A stretch of 41,153 bases of DNA from Saccoglossus kowalevskii (Eukaryota > Hemichordata > Enteropneusta > Harrimaniidae), in assembly GCF_000003605.2 (NCBI RefSeq), contig NW_003109905.1, positions 1 to 41,153 of the forward strand, written 5' to 3'. The translations under genes were made by a program, and so were the position numbers. Below, piece after piece: positions 8,990 through 19,519 of this stretch. The first letter of the stretch is position 1. Every line of letters starts with the position of its first letter. The notes under the pieces are model-generated. The model searched no databases. It had not been told where the DNA came from and saw only the letters and a list, made by a program, of their open reading frames with translations.

Positions 8990-9090
8990 CGACAAAAAGA
9001 TGGCGTTTTGTTGAGAACCGGAGATTAACATTACATATTCTGAAAGCTTTAAATAATTATGTAATACTTGTAATTAATCATTTGAAATTA
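8990..9090 (+). repeat. internal spacer repeat, arm b (representative)
   Basis: Diverged partner of arm a, with the start CGACAAAAAGATGGCG aligning to CGCGAAAAGGTGACG. Confidence 0.65.
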
Positions 9091-9331
9091 GCTGCTATTA
9101 CATAATCTGCTTCTACATGTTCTTTTACTTAACTGAATTTTTCCAATTTGATGTGCGTCGTATGTTGGCGCTCTTTATTCTGTTTTATGCATTATGACAT
9201 TGACCTGAATTGGTTGAAATCGCTCTGATTTGCAAATTAATATGATATGGCAGTTGTTCATAGCATTACGTGCAATAATCTGAGTGATGGGATGGACAAT
9301 GTACGGTAGTTCGACTTTTGGAGTATGTGCT

Positions 9332-9347
9332 GGCCCTGAGAAGGGCC
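9332..9347 (-). terminator. histone-type 3' stem-loop, copy 9
   Basis: Loop TCTC; downstream element AAAAGTCG, a weak U7-type match. Confidence 0.85.
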
Positions 9348-9369
9348 GTTTTGTATGCGTGTCGTAGCA

Positions 9370-9630
9370 CTATTGCTGACGACGATTTTGCCTTTTCTGG
9401 ATAATTTTTAAAATCACCCAAGGAGCATAATCTACAGGATAATTGCCTTCTCCAAGAATTGAGATGACCTCTTTAACAGGTAATAACTGTACGATGGATC
9501 GTGCCCAAGACGAGAATGCTCGTGTCCATGGCTGCGGTGGTCTCCTTGTCGAAAGAGGGCTGGATAAATACGCATAGTAGCATGCTATACGGGAGTCAAA
9601 CATGATATGGCAGTTGTTATTTGGATCCAC
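9370..9630 (-). pseudogene. mini-gene copy 9, start codon lost
   Basis: The frame is full length but the initiator is GTG (cac at 9628-9630). The next ATG is codon 10, giving at most a 77-residue product. It also has E53K. TATA lies at 9680-9689 and again at 9921-9930. Confidence 0.65.
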
Positions 9631-9839
9631 GTCGATTGATGGTATGGCTGTATCTGATGGAAAACAGTAAATTCTGTCGTTTATAAAAGGGGGTCGGCCA
9701 ATCAGCTTGATCTCGCACATGTCACTTTTTGAACCAATCAGAAATCCCCGTCGAAGTAACAAAGTCGTCCAAACACGAAAATAGTTGTCACATTTTCACT
9801 TGTAGGCGGCGTGATTGAAGTTCTACGTTATTGTTTCCA

Positions 9840-10080
9840 CAGTTGTTATGGCAGTTGTTACTTGGATCCATGTTGATTAATGGCATGGCGGTATCTGATG
9901 GAAAACAGTAAATTCTGTCGTTTATAAAAGGGGGTCGGCCAATCAGCTTGATCTCGCACATGTCACTTTTTGAACCAATCAGAAATCCCCGTCGAAGTGA
10001 CAAAGTCGTCCAAACACGAAAATAGTTGTCACATTTTCACTTGTAGGCGGCGTGATTGAAGTTCTACGTTATTGTTTCCA
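9840..10080 (-). repeat. extra 241-bp promoter module behind copy 9
   Basis: TATA 9921-9930. The 27-codon ORF runs 9871-9788. Because copy 9 has lost its own ATG, this is the only MDP-type start in the unit. Confidence 0.85.
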
Positions 10081-10653
10081 CTAAACTTTATTGTGAAGCG
10101 AGTTTTTTAATTGCGACGCCATATTTGTTACCAGATACAACCGCGAAAAGGTGACGCTTTAGTACGTCCCGGCAAATTAACAATACATATTCTGAGAGTT
10201 TGCATAATGTAGTAATACATGCATTTGATTATTGCAATTTCTAGTTCATTACTTGCTCAGTTTCGCATTGCCAAACTCTTATTCGCAACACATATGTATT
10301 AACATATATTTACTCGACAAAAGATGGCGTTTGTTGAGAACCGGAGATTAACATTACATATCTGAAAGCTTTAAATAATTATGTAATACTTGTAATTAAG
10401 CATTTGAAATTAGCTGCTATTACATAATCTGCTTCTACATGTTCTTTTACTTAACTGAATTATTCCAATGTGATGTGCGTCGAATGTTGGCGCTCTTTAT
10501 TCTGTTTTATGCATTATGACATTGACCTGAATTGGTTGAAAACGTTCTGATTTGCAAAGTAATATGATATGGCAGTTGTTCATAGTATTACGTGCAATAA
10601 TCTGAGTGATGGAATGGACAATGTACGGTAGTTCTGCTTTTGGAGTATGTGCT

Positions 10654-10669
10654 GGCCCTGAGAAGGGCC
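10654..10669 (-). terminator. histone-type 3' stem-loop, copy 10
   Basis: Loop TCTC; downstream element AAAAGCAG. Confidence 0.85.
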
Positions 10670-10691
10670 GTTTTGTATGAGTGTCGTAGCA

Positions 10692-10952
10692 CTATTGCTG
10701 ACGACGATTTTGCCTTTTCTGGATAATTTTTAAAATCACACAAGGAGCATAATCTACAGGATAATTGCCTTCTCCAAGAATTGAGATGACCTGTTCGACA
10801 GGTAATAACTGTACGATGGATCGTGCCCAAGACGAGAATTCTCGTGACCATGGCTGCGGTGGTCTCCTTATCGAAAGAGGGCTGGATAAATACGCATAGT
10901 AGCATGCTATACGGTAGTCAAACATGATATGGCAGTTGTTATTTGGATCCAT
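10692..10952 (-). CDS. mini-gene copy 10, intact ORF
   Basis: Full 86 codons with S13Y, T28I, T36S, A38E, E54Q and W71C, one of the more divergent intact copies. TATA 11002-11011. There is no extra promoter module. Confidence 0.5.
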   Translation of the reverse strand: MDPNNNCHIMFDYRIACYYAYLSSPLSIRRPPQPWSREFSSWARSIVQLLPVEQVISILGEGNYPVDYAPCVILKIIQKRQNRRQQ

Positions 10953-11739
10953 GTCGATTGATGGTAAGGCGGTATCTGATGGAAAACAGTAAATTCTGTC
11001 CTTTATAAAAGGAGGTCGGCCAATCAGCTTGATCTCGCACAAGTCACTTTTTGAACCAATCAGAAATCCCCGTCGAAGTGACAAAGTCGTCCAAACACGA
11101 AAATAGTTGTCACATTTTCACTTGTAGGCGGCGTGATTGAAGTTCTACGTTATTGTTTCCACTAAACTTTATTGTGAAGCGAGTTTTTTTTAATTGCGAC
11201 GCCTATTTGTTACCAGATACAACCGCGAAAAGGTGACGCTTTAGTACGTCCCGGCAAATTAAAAATACATATTCTGAGAGCTTTGCATAATGTAGTAATA
11301 CATGCATTTGATTATTGCAATTTCTAGTTCATTACTTGCTCAATTTCGCATTGCCAAACTCTTATTCACAACACATATGTATTAGCATCTATTTACTCGA
11401 CAAAAAGATGGCGTTTTGTTGAGAACCGGAGATTAACATTACATATTCTGAAAGCTTTAAATAATTATGTAATACTTGTATTTAATCATTTGAAATTAGC
11501 TGCTATTACATAATCTGCTTCTACATGTTCTTTTACTTAACTGAATTATTTTCAATTTGATGTGCGTCGAATGTTGGCGCTCTTTATTCTGTTTATGCAT
11601 TATGACATTGACCCGAATTGGTTGAAATCGTTCTGATTTGCAAATAAGTGTGATATGACAGTTGTACATAGCATTACGTGCAATAATCGCAGTGATGGGA
11701 TGGACAATGTACGGTAGTTCTCTTTTTGGAGTATGTGCT

Positions 11740-11755
11740 GGCCCTGAGAAGGGCC
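11740..11755 (-). terminator. histone-type 3' stem-loop, copy 11
   Basis: Loop TCTC; downstream element AAAAAGAG. Confidence 0.85.
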
Positions 11756-11777
11756 GTTTTGTATGAGTGTCGTAGCA

Positions 11778-12038
11778 CTATTGCTGACGACGATTTTGCC
11801 TTTTCTGGATAATTTTTAAAATCACCCAAGGAGCATAATCTACAGGATAATTGCCTTCTCCAAGAATTGAGATGACCTCTTCGACAGGTAATAACTGTAC
11901 GACGGATCGTGCCCAAGATGAGAATGCTCGTGTCCGTGGCTGCGGTGGTCTCCTTGTCGAAAGAGGGCTGGATAAATACGCATAGTAGCATGCTATACGG
12001 GAGTCAAACATGATATGGCAGTTGTTATTTGGATCCAT
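11778..12038 (-). CDS. mini-gene copy 11, intact ORF
   Basis: Full length with W35R and I46V. TATA 12088-12097. W35 and its neighbours are otherwise constant in nearly all intact copies. Confidence 0.5.
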   Translation of the reverse strand: MDPNNNCHIMFDSRIACYYAYLSSPLSTRRPPQPRTRAFSSWARSVVQLLPVEEVISILGEGNYPVDYAPWVILKIIQKRQNRRQQ

Positions 12039-12824
12039 GTCGATTGATGGTATGGCTGTATCTGATGGAAAACAGTAAATTCTGTCGTTTATAAAAGGGG
12101 GTCGGCCAATCAGCTTGATCTCGCACATGTCACTTTTTGAACCAATCAGAAATCCCCGTCGAAGTAACAAAGTCGTCCAAACACGAAAATAGTTGTCACA
12201 TTTTCACTTGTAGTCGGCGTGATTGAAGTTCTACGTTATTGTTTCCACTAAACTTTATTGTGAAGCGAGTATTTTTAATTGCAACGCCTATTTGTTACCA
12301 GATACAACCGCGAAAAGGTGACGCTTTAGTACGTCCCGGCAAATTAACAATACATATTCTGAGAGCTTTGCATAATGTAGTAATACATGCATTTGATTAT
12401 TGCAATTTCTAGTTCATTACTTGCTCAGTTTCGCATTGCCAAACTCTTATTCGCAACACATATGTATTAACATATATTTACTCGACAAAAAGATGGAGTT
12501 TTGTTGAGAACCGGAGATTAACATTACATATTCTGAATGCTTTAAATAATTATGTAATACTTGTAATTAATCATTTGAAATTAGCTGCTATTACATAATC
12601 TGCTTCTACATGTTCTTTTACTTAACTGAATTATTCCAATGTGATGTGCGTCGAATGTTGGCGTTCTTTATTCTGTTTTATGCATTATGACATTGACCCG
12701 AATTGGTTGAAATCGTTCTGATTTGCAAATAAGTATGATATGACAGTTGTACATAGCATTACGTGCAATAATCGCAGTGATGGGATGGACAATGTACGGT
12801 AGTTCTCTTTTTGGAGTACGTGCT

Positions 12825-12840
12825 GGCCCTGAGAAGGGCC
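12825..12840 (-). terminator. histone-type 3' stem-loop, copy 12
   Basis: Loop TCTC; downstream element AAAAAGAG. Confidence 0.85.
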
Positions 12841-12862
12841 GTTTTGTATGAGTGTCGTAGCA

Positions 12863-13123
12863 CTATTGCTGACGACGATTTTGCCTTTTCTGGATAATTT
12901 TTAAAATCACCCAAGGAGCATAATCTACAGGATAATTGCCTTCTCCAAGAATTGAGATGACCTCTTCGACAGGTAATAACTGTACGACGGATCGTGCCCA
13001 AGACGAGAATGCTCGTGTCCATGGCTGCGGTGGTCTCCTTGTCGAAAGAGGGCTGGATAAATACGCATAGTAGCATGCTATACGGGAGTCAAACATGATA
13101 TGGCAGTTGTTATTTGGATCCAT
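12863..13123 (-). CDS. mini-gene copy 12, intact ORF
   Basis: Full length, with I46V the only change from the majority. TATA 13173-13182. Copies 12 to 15 are spaced at exactly 1,084 bp, the cleanest stretch of the array. Confidence 0.5.
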   Translation of the reverse strand: MDPNNNCHIMFDSRIACYYAYLSSPLSTRRPPQPWTRAFSSWARSVVQLLPVEEVISILGEGNYPVDYAPWVILKIIQKRQNRRQQ

Positions 13124-13908
13124 GTCGATTGATGGTATGGCTGTATCTGATGGAAAACAGTAAATTCTGTCGTTTATAAAAGGGGGTCGGCCAATCAGCT
13201 TGATCTCGCACATGTCACTTTTTGAACCAATCAGAAATCCCCGTCGAAGTAACAAAGCCGTCCAAACACGAAAATAGTTGTCACATTTTCACTTGTAGGC
13301 GGCGTGATTGAAGTTCTACGTTATTGTTTCCACTAAACTTTGTTGTGAAGCGAGTTTTTTATTTGCGACGCCTATTTGTTACCAGATACAACCGCGAAAA
13401 GGTGACTCTTTGGTACGTCCCGGCAAATTAACAGTACATATTCTGAGAGCTTTGCATAATGTAGTAATACATGCATTTGACTATTGCAATTTCTAGTTCA
13501 TTACTTGCTCAGTTTCGCATTGCCAAACTCTTATTCGCAACACATATGTATTAACATATATTTACTCGACAAAAAGTTGGCGTTTTGTTGAGAACCGGAG
13601 ATTAGCATTACATATTCTGAAAGCTTTAAATAATTATATAATACTTGTAATTAATCATTTGAAATTAGCTGCTATTACATAATCTGCTTCTACATGTTCT
13701 TTTACTTAACTGAATTATTCCAATGTGATGTGCGTCGAATGTTGGCGCTCTTTATTCTGTTTTATGCATTATGACATTGACCTGCATTGGTTGAAATCGT
13801 TCTGATTGTCAAATTAATATGATATGGCAGTTGTTCATAGCATTACGTGCAATAATCTGAGTGATGGGATGGACAATGTACGGTAGTTCTCCTTTTGGAG
13901 TATGTGCT

Positions 13909-13924
13909 GGCCCTGAGAAGGGCC
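13909..13924 (-). terminator. histone-type 3' stem-loop, copy 13
   Basis: Loop TCTC; downstream element AAAAGGAG. Confidence 0.85.
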
Positions 13925-13946
13925 GTTTTGTAAGAGTGTCGTAGCA

Positions 13947-14207
13947 CTATTGCTGACGACGATTTTGCCTTTTCTGGATATTTTTTAAAATCACCCAAGG
14001 AGCATAATCTATAGGATAATTGCCTTCTCCAAGAATTGAGATGACCTCTTCGTCAGGTAATAACTGTACGATGGATCGTGCCCAAGACGAGAATGCTCGT
14101 GTCCATGGCTGCGGTGGTCTCCTTGTCAAAAGAGGGCTGGAAAAATACGCATAGTAGCATGCTATACGGGAGTCAAACATGATATGGCAGTTGTTATTTG
14201 GATCCAT
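13947..14207 (-). CDS. mini-gene copy 13, intact ORF
   Basis: Full length with L22F, S27L, V52D, V66I and I76N. V52D breaks the H2A-like PV-x9-GNY motif. It is the intact sister of broken copy 8, about 5.66 kb away. TATA 14257-14266. Confidence 0.5.
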   Translation of the reverse strand: MDPNNNCHIMFDSRIACYYAYFSSPLLTRRPPQPWTRAFSSWARSIVQLLPDEEVISILGEGNYPIDYAPWVILKNIQKRQNRRQQ

Positions 14208-14992
14208 GTCGATTGATGGTATGGCGGTATCTGATGGAAAACAGTAAATTCTGTCGTTTATAAAAGGGGGTCGGCCAATCAGCTTGATCTCGCACATGTC
14301 ACTTTTTGAACCAATCAGAAATCCCCGTCGAAGTGAGAAAGTCGTCCAGACGCGAAAATAGTTGTCACATTTTCACTTGTAGGCGGCGTGATTGAAGTTC
14401 TACGTTATTGTTTCCACTAAACTTTGTTGTGAAGCGAGTTTTTTAATTGCGACGCCTATTTGTTACCAGATTCAGCCGCGAAAAGGTGACGCTTTAGTAC
14501 GTCCCGGCAAATTAACAATACATATTCTGAGAGCTTTGCATAATGTAGTAATACATGCATTTGATTATTGCAATTTCTAGTTCATTACTTGCTCAGTTTC
14601 GCATTGCCAAACTCTTATTCGCAACACATATGTATTAACATATATTTACTCGACAAAAAGTTGGCGTTTTGTTGAGAACCGGAGATTAACATTACATATT
14701 CTGAAAGCTTTAAATAATTATGTAATACTTTTAATTATTCATTTGAAATTAGCTGCTATTACATAATCTGCTTCTACATGTTCTTTTACTTAACTGAATT
14801 ATTCCAATGTGATGTGCGTCGAATGTTGGCGCTCTTTATTCTGTTTTATGCATTATGACATTGACCTGAATTAGTTGAAATCGTTCTGATTTGCAAATTA
14901 ATATGATATGCCTGTTGTTCATAGCATTACGTGCAATAATCTGAGTGATGGGATGGAAAATGTACGGTAGTTCTCTTTTTGGAGTATGTGCT

Positions 14993-15008
14993 GGCCCTGA
15001 GAAGGGCC
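14993..15008 (-). terminator. histone-type 3' stem-loop, copy 14
   Basis: Loop TCTC; downstream element AAAAAGAG. Confidence 0.85.
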
Positions 15009-15030
15009 GTTTTGTATGAGTGTCGTAGCA

Positions 15031-15291
15031 CTATTGCTGACGACGATTTTGCCTTTTCTGGATAATTTTTAAAATCACCCAAGGAGCATAAACTACAGGA
15101 TAATTGCCTTCTCCAAGAATCGAGATGACCTCTTCGACAGGTAATAACTGTACGACGGATCGTGCCCAAGACGAGAATGCTCGTGTCCATGGCTGCGGTG
15201 GTCTCCTTGTCGAAAGAGGGCTGGATAAATACGCATAGTAGCATGCTATACGGGAGTCAAACATGATATGGCAGTTGTTATTTGGATCCAT
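15031..15291 (-). CDS. mini-gene copy 14, intact ORF
   Basis: Full length with I46V and D67V. It shares with copy 5 a silent change in the S57 codon and a variant spacer (atgcctgttgttcatag), pointing to a common origin about 9.5 kb apart. TATA 15351-15360. Confidence 0.5.
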   Translation of the reverse strand: MDPNNNCHIMFDSRIACYYAYLSSPLSTRRPPQPWTRAFSSWARSVVQLLPVEEVISILGEGNYPVVYAPWVILKIIQKRQNRRQQ

Positions 15292-16076
15292 GTCGATTGA
15301 TGGTATGGCGGTATCTGATGGAAAACAGTAAATTCTGTCGTTTATAAAAGGGGGTCGGCCAATCAGCTTGATCTCGCACATGTCACTTTTTGAACCAATC
15401 AGAAATCCCCGTCGAAGTGACAAAGTCGTCCAAACACGAAAATAGTTGTCACATTTTCACTTGTAGGCGGCGTGATTGAAGTTCTACGTTATTGTTTCCA
15501 CTAAACTTTATTGTGAAGCGAGTTTTTTAATTGCGACGCCTATTTGTTACCAGATACAACCGCGAAAAGGTGACGCTTTAGTACGTCCCGGCAAATTAAC
15601 AATACATATTCTGAGAGCTTTGCATAATGTAGTAATACATGCATTTGATTATTGCAATTTCTAGTTCATTACTTGCTCAGTTTCGCATTGCCAAACTCTT
15701 ATTCACAACACATATGTATTAGCATATATTTACTCGACAAAAAGATGGCGTTTTGTTGAGAACCGAAGATTAACATTACATATTCTGAAAGCTTTAAATA
15801 ATTATGTAATACTTGTAATTAATCATTTGAAATTAGCTGCTATTACATAATCTGCTTTTACATGTTCTTTTACTTAACTGAATAATTCCAATGTGATGTG
15901 CGTCGAATGTTGGCGCTCTTTATTCTGTTTTATGCATTATGACATTGACCCGAATTGGTTGAAATCGTTCTGATTTGCAAATAAGTATGATATGACAGTT
16001 GTACATAGCATTACGTGCAATAATCGCAGTGATGGGATGGACAGTGTACGGTAGTTCTCTTTTTGGAGTATGTGCT

Positions 16077-16092
16077 GGCCCTGAGAAGGGCC
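16077..16092 (-). terminator. histone-type 3' stem-loop, copy 15
   Basis: Loop TCTC; downstream element AAAAAGAG; same TAATGC spacer as copy 4. Confidence 0.85.
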
Positions 16093-16114
16093 GTTTTGCA
16101 TTAGTGTCGTAGCA

Positions 16115-16362
16115 CTATTGCTGACGACGATTTTGCCTTTTCTGGGTAATTTTTAAAATCACCCAAGTAGCATAATCTACAGGATAATTGCCTTCTTCAA
16201 GAATTGAGATGACCTCTTCGACAGGTAATAACTGTACGATGGATCGTGCCCAAGACGAGAATGCTCGGGTGGTCTCCTTGTCGAAAAAGGGCTGAATAAA
16301 TACGGATAGTAGCATGCTATACGGGAGTCCAACATGATATGGCAGTTGTTATTTGGATCCAT
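16115..16362 (-). pseudogene. mini-gene copy 15, 13-nt deletion
   Basis: It has the same 13-nt deletion as copy 4, exactly 11,929 bp away, and the same unusual variants around it. The proximal TATA region reads TTTCTATAAAGG (16413-16424), a degraded form in which a TATAAA string has reappeared on the plus strand. A normal TATA follows in the next module (16655-16664). Confidence 0.8.
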
Positions 16363-16412
16363 GTCGATTGATAGTATGGCGGTATCATATGGAAAAATGT
16401 AAACAGCTGTCG

Positions 16413-16474
16413 TTTCTATAAAGGCGTTCGGCCAATCAGCATGATCTCGCACATGTCACTTTTCGAACCAATCG
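16413..16474 (-). promoter_or_regulatory. degenerate proximal promoter of copy 15
   Basis: TATA position reads TTTCTATAAAGG, one base different from the copy 4 form; CCAAT boxes kept. Confidence 0.55.
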
Positions 16475-16573
16475 GAAATCCCCGTCGAAGTGACAAAGTT
16501 GTCCAAACACGAAAATAGTTGTCACATTTTCACTTGTAGGCGGCGTGATTGAAGTTCTACGTTATTGTTTCCT

Positions 16574-16814
16574 CAGTTGTTATGGCAGTTCTTACTTGGA
16601 TCCATGTTGATTTATGGCATTATGGTATCTGATGGAAAACAGTAAATTCTGTCGTTTATAAAAGGGGGTCGGCCAATCAGCTTGATCTCGCACATGTCAC
16701 TTTTTGAACCAATCAGAAATCCCCGTCGAAGTGATAAAGTCGTCCAAACGCGAAAATAGTTGTCACATTTTCACTTGTAGGCGGCGTGATTAAAGTTCTA
16801 CGTTATTGTTTCCA
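16574..16814 (-). repeat. extra 241-bp promoter module behind copy 15
   Basis: TATA 16655-16664. Counterpart of the module at 4645-4885. Confidence 0.85.
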
Positions 16815-17390
16815 CTAAACTTTGTTGTGAAGCGAGTTTTTTAAATGCGACGCCTATTTGTTACCAGATACAACTGCGAAACGGTGACACTTTAGTACGT
16901 CCCGGCAAATTAACAATACATATTCTGAGAGCTTTGCATAATGTAGTAATACATGCATTTGATTATTGCAATTTCTAGTTCATTACTTGCTCAGTTTCGC
17001 ATTGCCAAACTCTTATTCGCAACACATATGTATTAACATATATTTACTCGACAAAAAGATGGCGTTTTGTTGAGAACCGGAGATTAACATTACATATTCT
17101 GAAAGCTTAAAACAATTATGTAATACTTGTAATTAAGCATTTGAAATTAGCTGCTATTACATAATCTGCTTCCACATGTTCTTTTACTTAACTGAATTAT
17201 TCCAATGTGATGTGCGTCGCATGTTGGCGCTCTTTATTCTTTTTTATGCATTATGACATTGACCCGAATTGGTTGAAATCGTTCTGATTTGCAAATTAAT
17301 AATGTATGAGAGTTGTACATAGCATTACGTGCAATAATCTGAGTGACGGGATGAACAATGTACGGTAGTTCTCATTTTGGAGTATGTGCT

Positions 17391-17406
17391 GGCCCTGAGA
17401 AGGGCC
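17391..17406 (-). terminator. histone-type 3' stem-loop, copy 16
   Basis: Loop TCTC; downstream element AAAATGAG, as in copies 1 and 2. Confidence 0.85.
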
Positions 17407-17428
17407 GTTTTGTATGAGTGTCGTAGCA

Positions 17429-17491
17429 CTATTGCTGACGACGATTTTGCCTTTTCTGGATATTTTTTAAAATCACCCAAGGAGCATAATC
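17429..17491 (-). pseudogene. mini-gene copy 16, 3' fragment
   Basis: Ends at the same breakpoint as copy 1, joining gene sequence directly to the spacer motif TTGCTCAGTTTCG. About 20 C-terminal codons, the stop and the stem-loop remain. Confidence 0.8.
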
Positions 17492-17895
17492 TTGCTCAGT
17501 TTCGCATTGCCAAACTCTTATTCACAACACATATGTATTAGCATATATTTACTCGACAAAAAGATGGCGTTTTGTTGAGAACCGGAGATTAACATTACAT
17601 ATTCTGAAAGCTTTAAACAATTATGTAATACTTGTAATTAAGCATTTGAAATTAGCTGCTATTACATAATCTGCTTCCACATGTTCTTTTACTTAACTGA
17701 ATTATTCCAATGTGATGTGCGTCGCATGTTGGCGCTCTTTATTCTGTTTTATGCATTATGACATTGACCCGAATTGGTTGAAATCGTTCTGATTTGCAAA
17801 TTAATAATGTATGAGAGTTGTACATAGCATTACGTGCAATAATCTGAGTGATGGGATGGACAATGTACGATAGTTCTCTTTTTGGAGTATGTGCT

Positions 17896-17911
17896 GGCCC
17901 TGAGAAGGGCC
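17896..17911 (-). terminator. histone-type 3' stem-loop, copy 17
   Basis: Loop TCTC; downstream element AAAAAGAG. Confidence 0.85.
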
Positions 17912-17933
17912 GTTTTGTATGAGTGTCGTAGCA

Positions 17934-18194
17934 CTATTGCTGACGACGATTTTGCCTTTTCTGGATAATTTTTAAAATCACCCAAGGAGCATAATCTACA
18001 GGATAACTGCCTTCTCGAAGAATTGAGATGACCTCTTCGACAGGTAATAACTGTACGATGGATCGTGCCCAAGACGAGAATGCTCGTGTCCATGGCTGCG
18101 GTGGTCTCCTTGTCAAAAGAGGGCTGAATAAATACGCATAGTAGCATGCTATACGGCAGTCAAACATGATATGGCAGTTGTTATTTGGATCCAT
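17934..18194 (-). CDS. mini-gene copy 17, intact ORF
   Basis: Full length with S13C, S23F, S27L, G60R and N63S; the last breaks the GNY motif. TATA 18244-18253, plus a second promoter module with TATA at 18485-18494. Confidence 0.5.
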   Translation of the reverse strand: MDPNNNCHIMFDCRIACYYAYLFSPLLTRRPPQPWTRAFSSWARSIVQLLPVEEVISILREGSYPVDYAPWVILKIIQKRQNRRQQ

Positions 18195-18403
18195 GTCGAT
18201 TGATGGTATGGCTGTATCTGATGGAAAACAGTAAATTCTGTCGTTTATAAAAGGGGGTCGGCCAATCAGCTTCATCTCGCACATGTCACTTTTTGAATCA
18301 ATCAGAAATCCCCGTCGAAGTGACAAAGTCGTCCAAACACGAAAATAGTTGTCACATTTTCATTTGTAGGCGGCGTGATTGAAGTTCTACGTTATTGTTT
18401 CCA

Positions 18404-18644
18404 CAGTTGTTATGGCAGTTGTTACTTGGATCCATGTCGATTGATGGTATGGCTGTATCTGATGGAAAACAGTGAATTCTGTCGTTTATAAAAGGGGGTC
18501 GGCCAATCAGCTTGATCTCGCACATGTCACTTTTTGAACCAATCAGAAATCCCCGTCGAAGTGACAAAGTCGTCCAAACACGAAAATAGTTGTCACATTT
18601 TCACTTGTAGGCGGCGTGATTGAAGTTCTACGTTATTGTTTCCA
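18404..18644 (-). repeat. extra 241-bp promoter module behind copy 17
   Basis: TATA 18485-18494; 27-codon ORF 18435-18352. Here the copy in front has a healthy promoter and ORF. Confidence 0.85.
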
Positions 18645-19220
18645 CTAAACTTTGTTGTGAAGCGAGTTTTTTAATTGCGACGCCTATTTGTTACCAGATA
18701 CAACCGCGAAACGGTGACGCTTTATTACGTCCCGGCAAATTAACAATACATATTCTGAGAGCTTTGCATAATGTAGTAATACATGCATTTGATTATTGCA
18801 ATTTCTAGTTCATTACTTGCTCAGTTTCGCATTGCCAAACTCTTATTCGCAACACATATGTATTAACATATATTTACTCGACAAAAAGATGGCGTTTTGT
18901 TGAGAACCGGAGATTAACATTACATATTCTGAAAACTTTAAATAATTATGTAATACTTGTAATTAATCATTTGAAATTAGCTGCTATTACATAATCTGCT
19001 TCTACATGTTCTTTTACTTAACTGAATTTTTCCAATTTGATGTGCGTCGAATGTCGGCGCTCTTTATTCTGTTTTATGCATTATGACATTGACCTGAATT
19101 GGTTGAAATCGCTCTGATTTGCAAATTAATATGATATGGCAGTTGTTCATAGCATTACGTGCAATAATCTGAGTGATGGGATGGACAATGTACGGTAGTT
19201 CGACTTTTGGAGTATGTGCT

Positions 19221-19236
19221 GGCCCTGAGAAGGGCC
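19221..19236 (-). terminator. histone-type 3' stem-loop, copy 18
   Basis: Loop TCTC; downstream element AAAAGTCG, as in copy 9. Confidence 0.85.
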
Positions 19237-19258
19237 GTTTTGTATGCGTGTCGTAGCA

Positions 19259-19519
19259 CTATTGCTGACGACGATTTTGCCTTTTCTGGATAATTTTTAA
19301 AATCACCCAAGGAGCATAATCTACAGGATAATTGCCTTCTCCAAGAATTGAGATGACCTCTTTAACAGGTAATAACTGTACGATGGATCGTGCCCAAGAC
19401 GAGAATGCTCGTGTCCATGGCTGCGGTGGTCTCCTTGTCGAAAGAGGGCTGGATAAATACGCATAGTAGCATGCTATACGGGAGTCAAACATGATATGGC
19501 AGTTGTTATTTGGATCCAT
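19259..19519 (-). CDS. mini-gene copy 18, intact ORF
   Basis: Full length, differing from the majority only by E53K. TATA 19569-19578. It is the intact sister of start-less copy 9, with the same downstream variants. Confidence 0.5.
   Translation of the reverse strand: MDPNNNCHIMFDSRIACYYAYLSSPLSTRRPPQPWTRAFSSWARSIVQLLPVKEVISILGEGNYPVDYAPWVILKIIQKRQNRRQQ

Larger units (their letters stand above)
8660..9331. other. representative inter-gene spacer (copy 8 promoter to copy 9 stem-loop)
   Basis: AT-rich and without a credible gene on either strand. In order it holds the conserved block upstream of the distal CCAAT, two diverged ~100-bp copies of an internal repeat, an AATAAA on the minus strand (9179-9174, about 150 nt past the stem-loop, a possible fallback poly(A) signal), a palindromic ATTTGCAAAT and the purine-rich element beside the stem-loop. 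All other spacers have the same plan. Confidence 0.7.

Noticed and set aside
9631-9762. N-terminal extension to a 130-codon ORF (MSLRRG... or MLLRRG...)
   Set aside because: Its extra codons are the CCAAT, TATA and leader sequence, upstream of the predicted transcription start.
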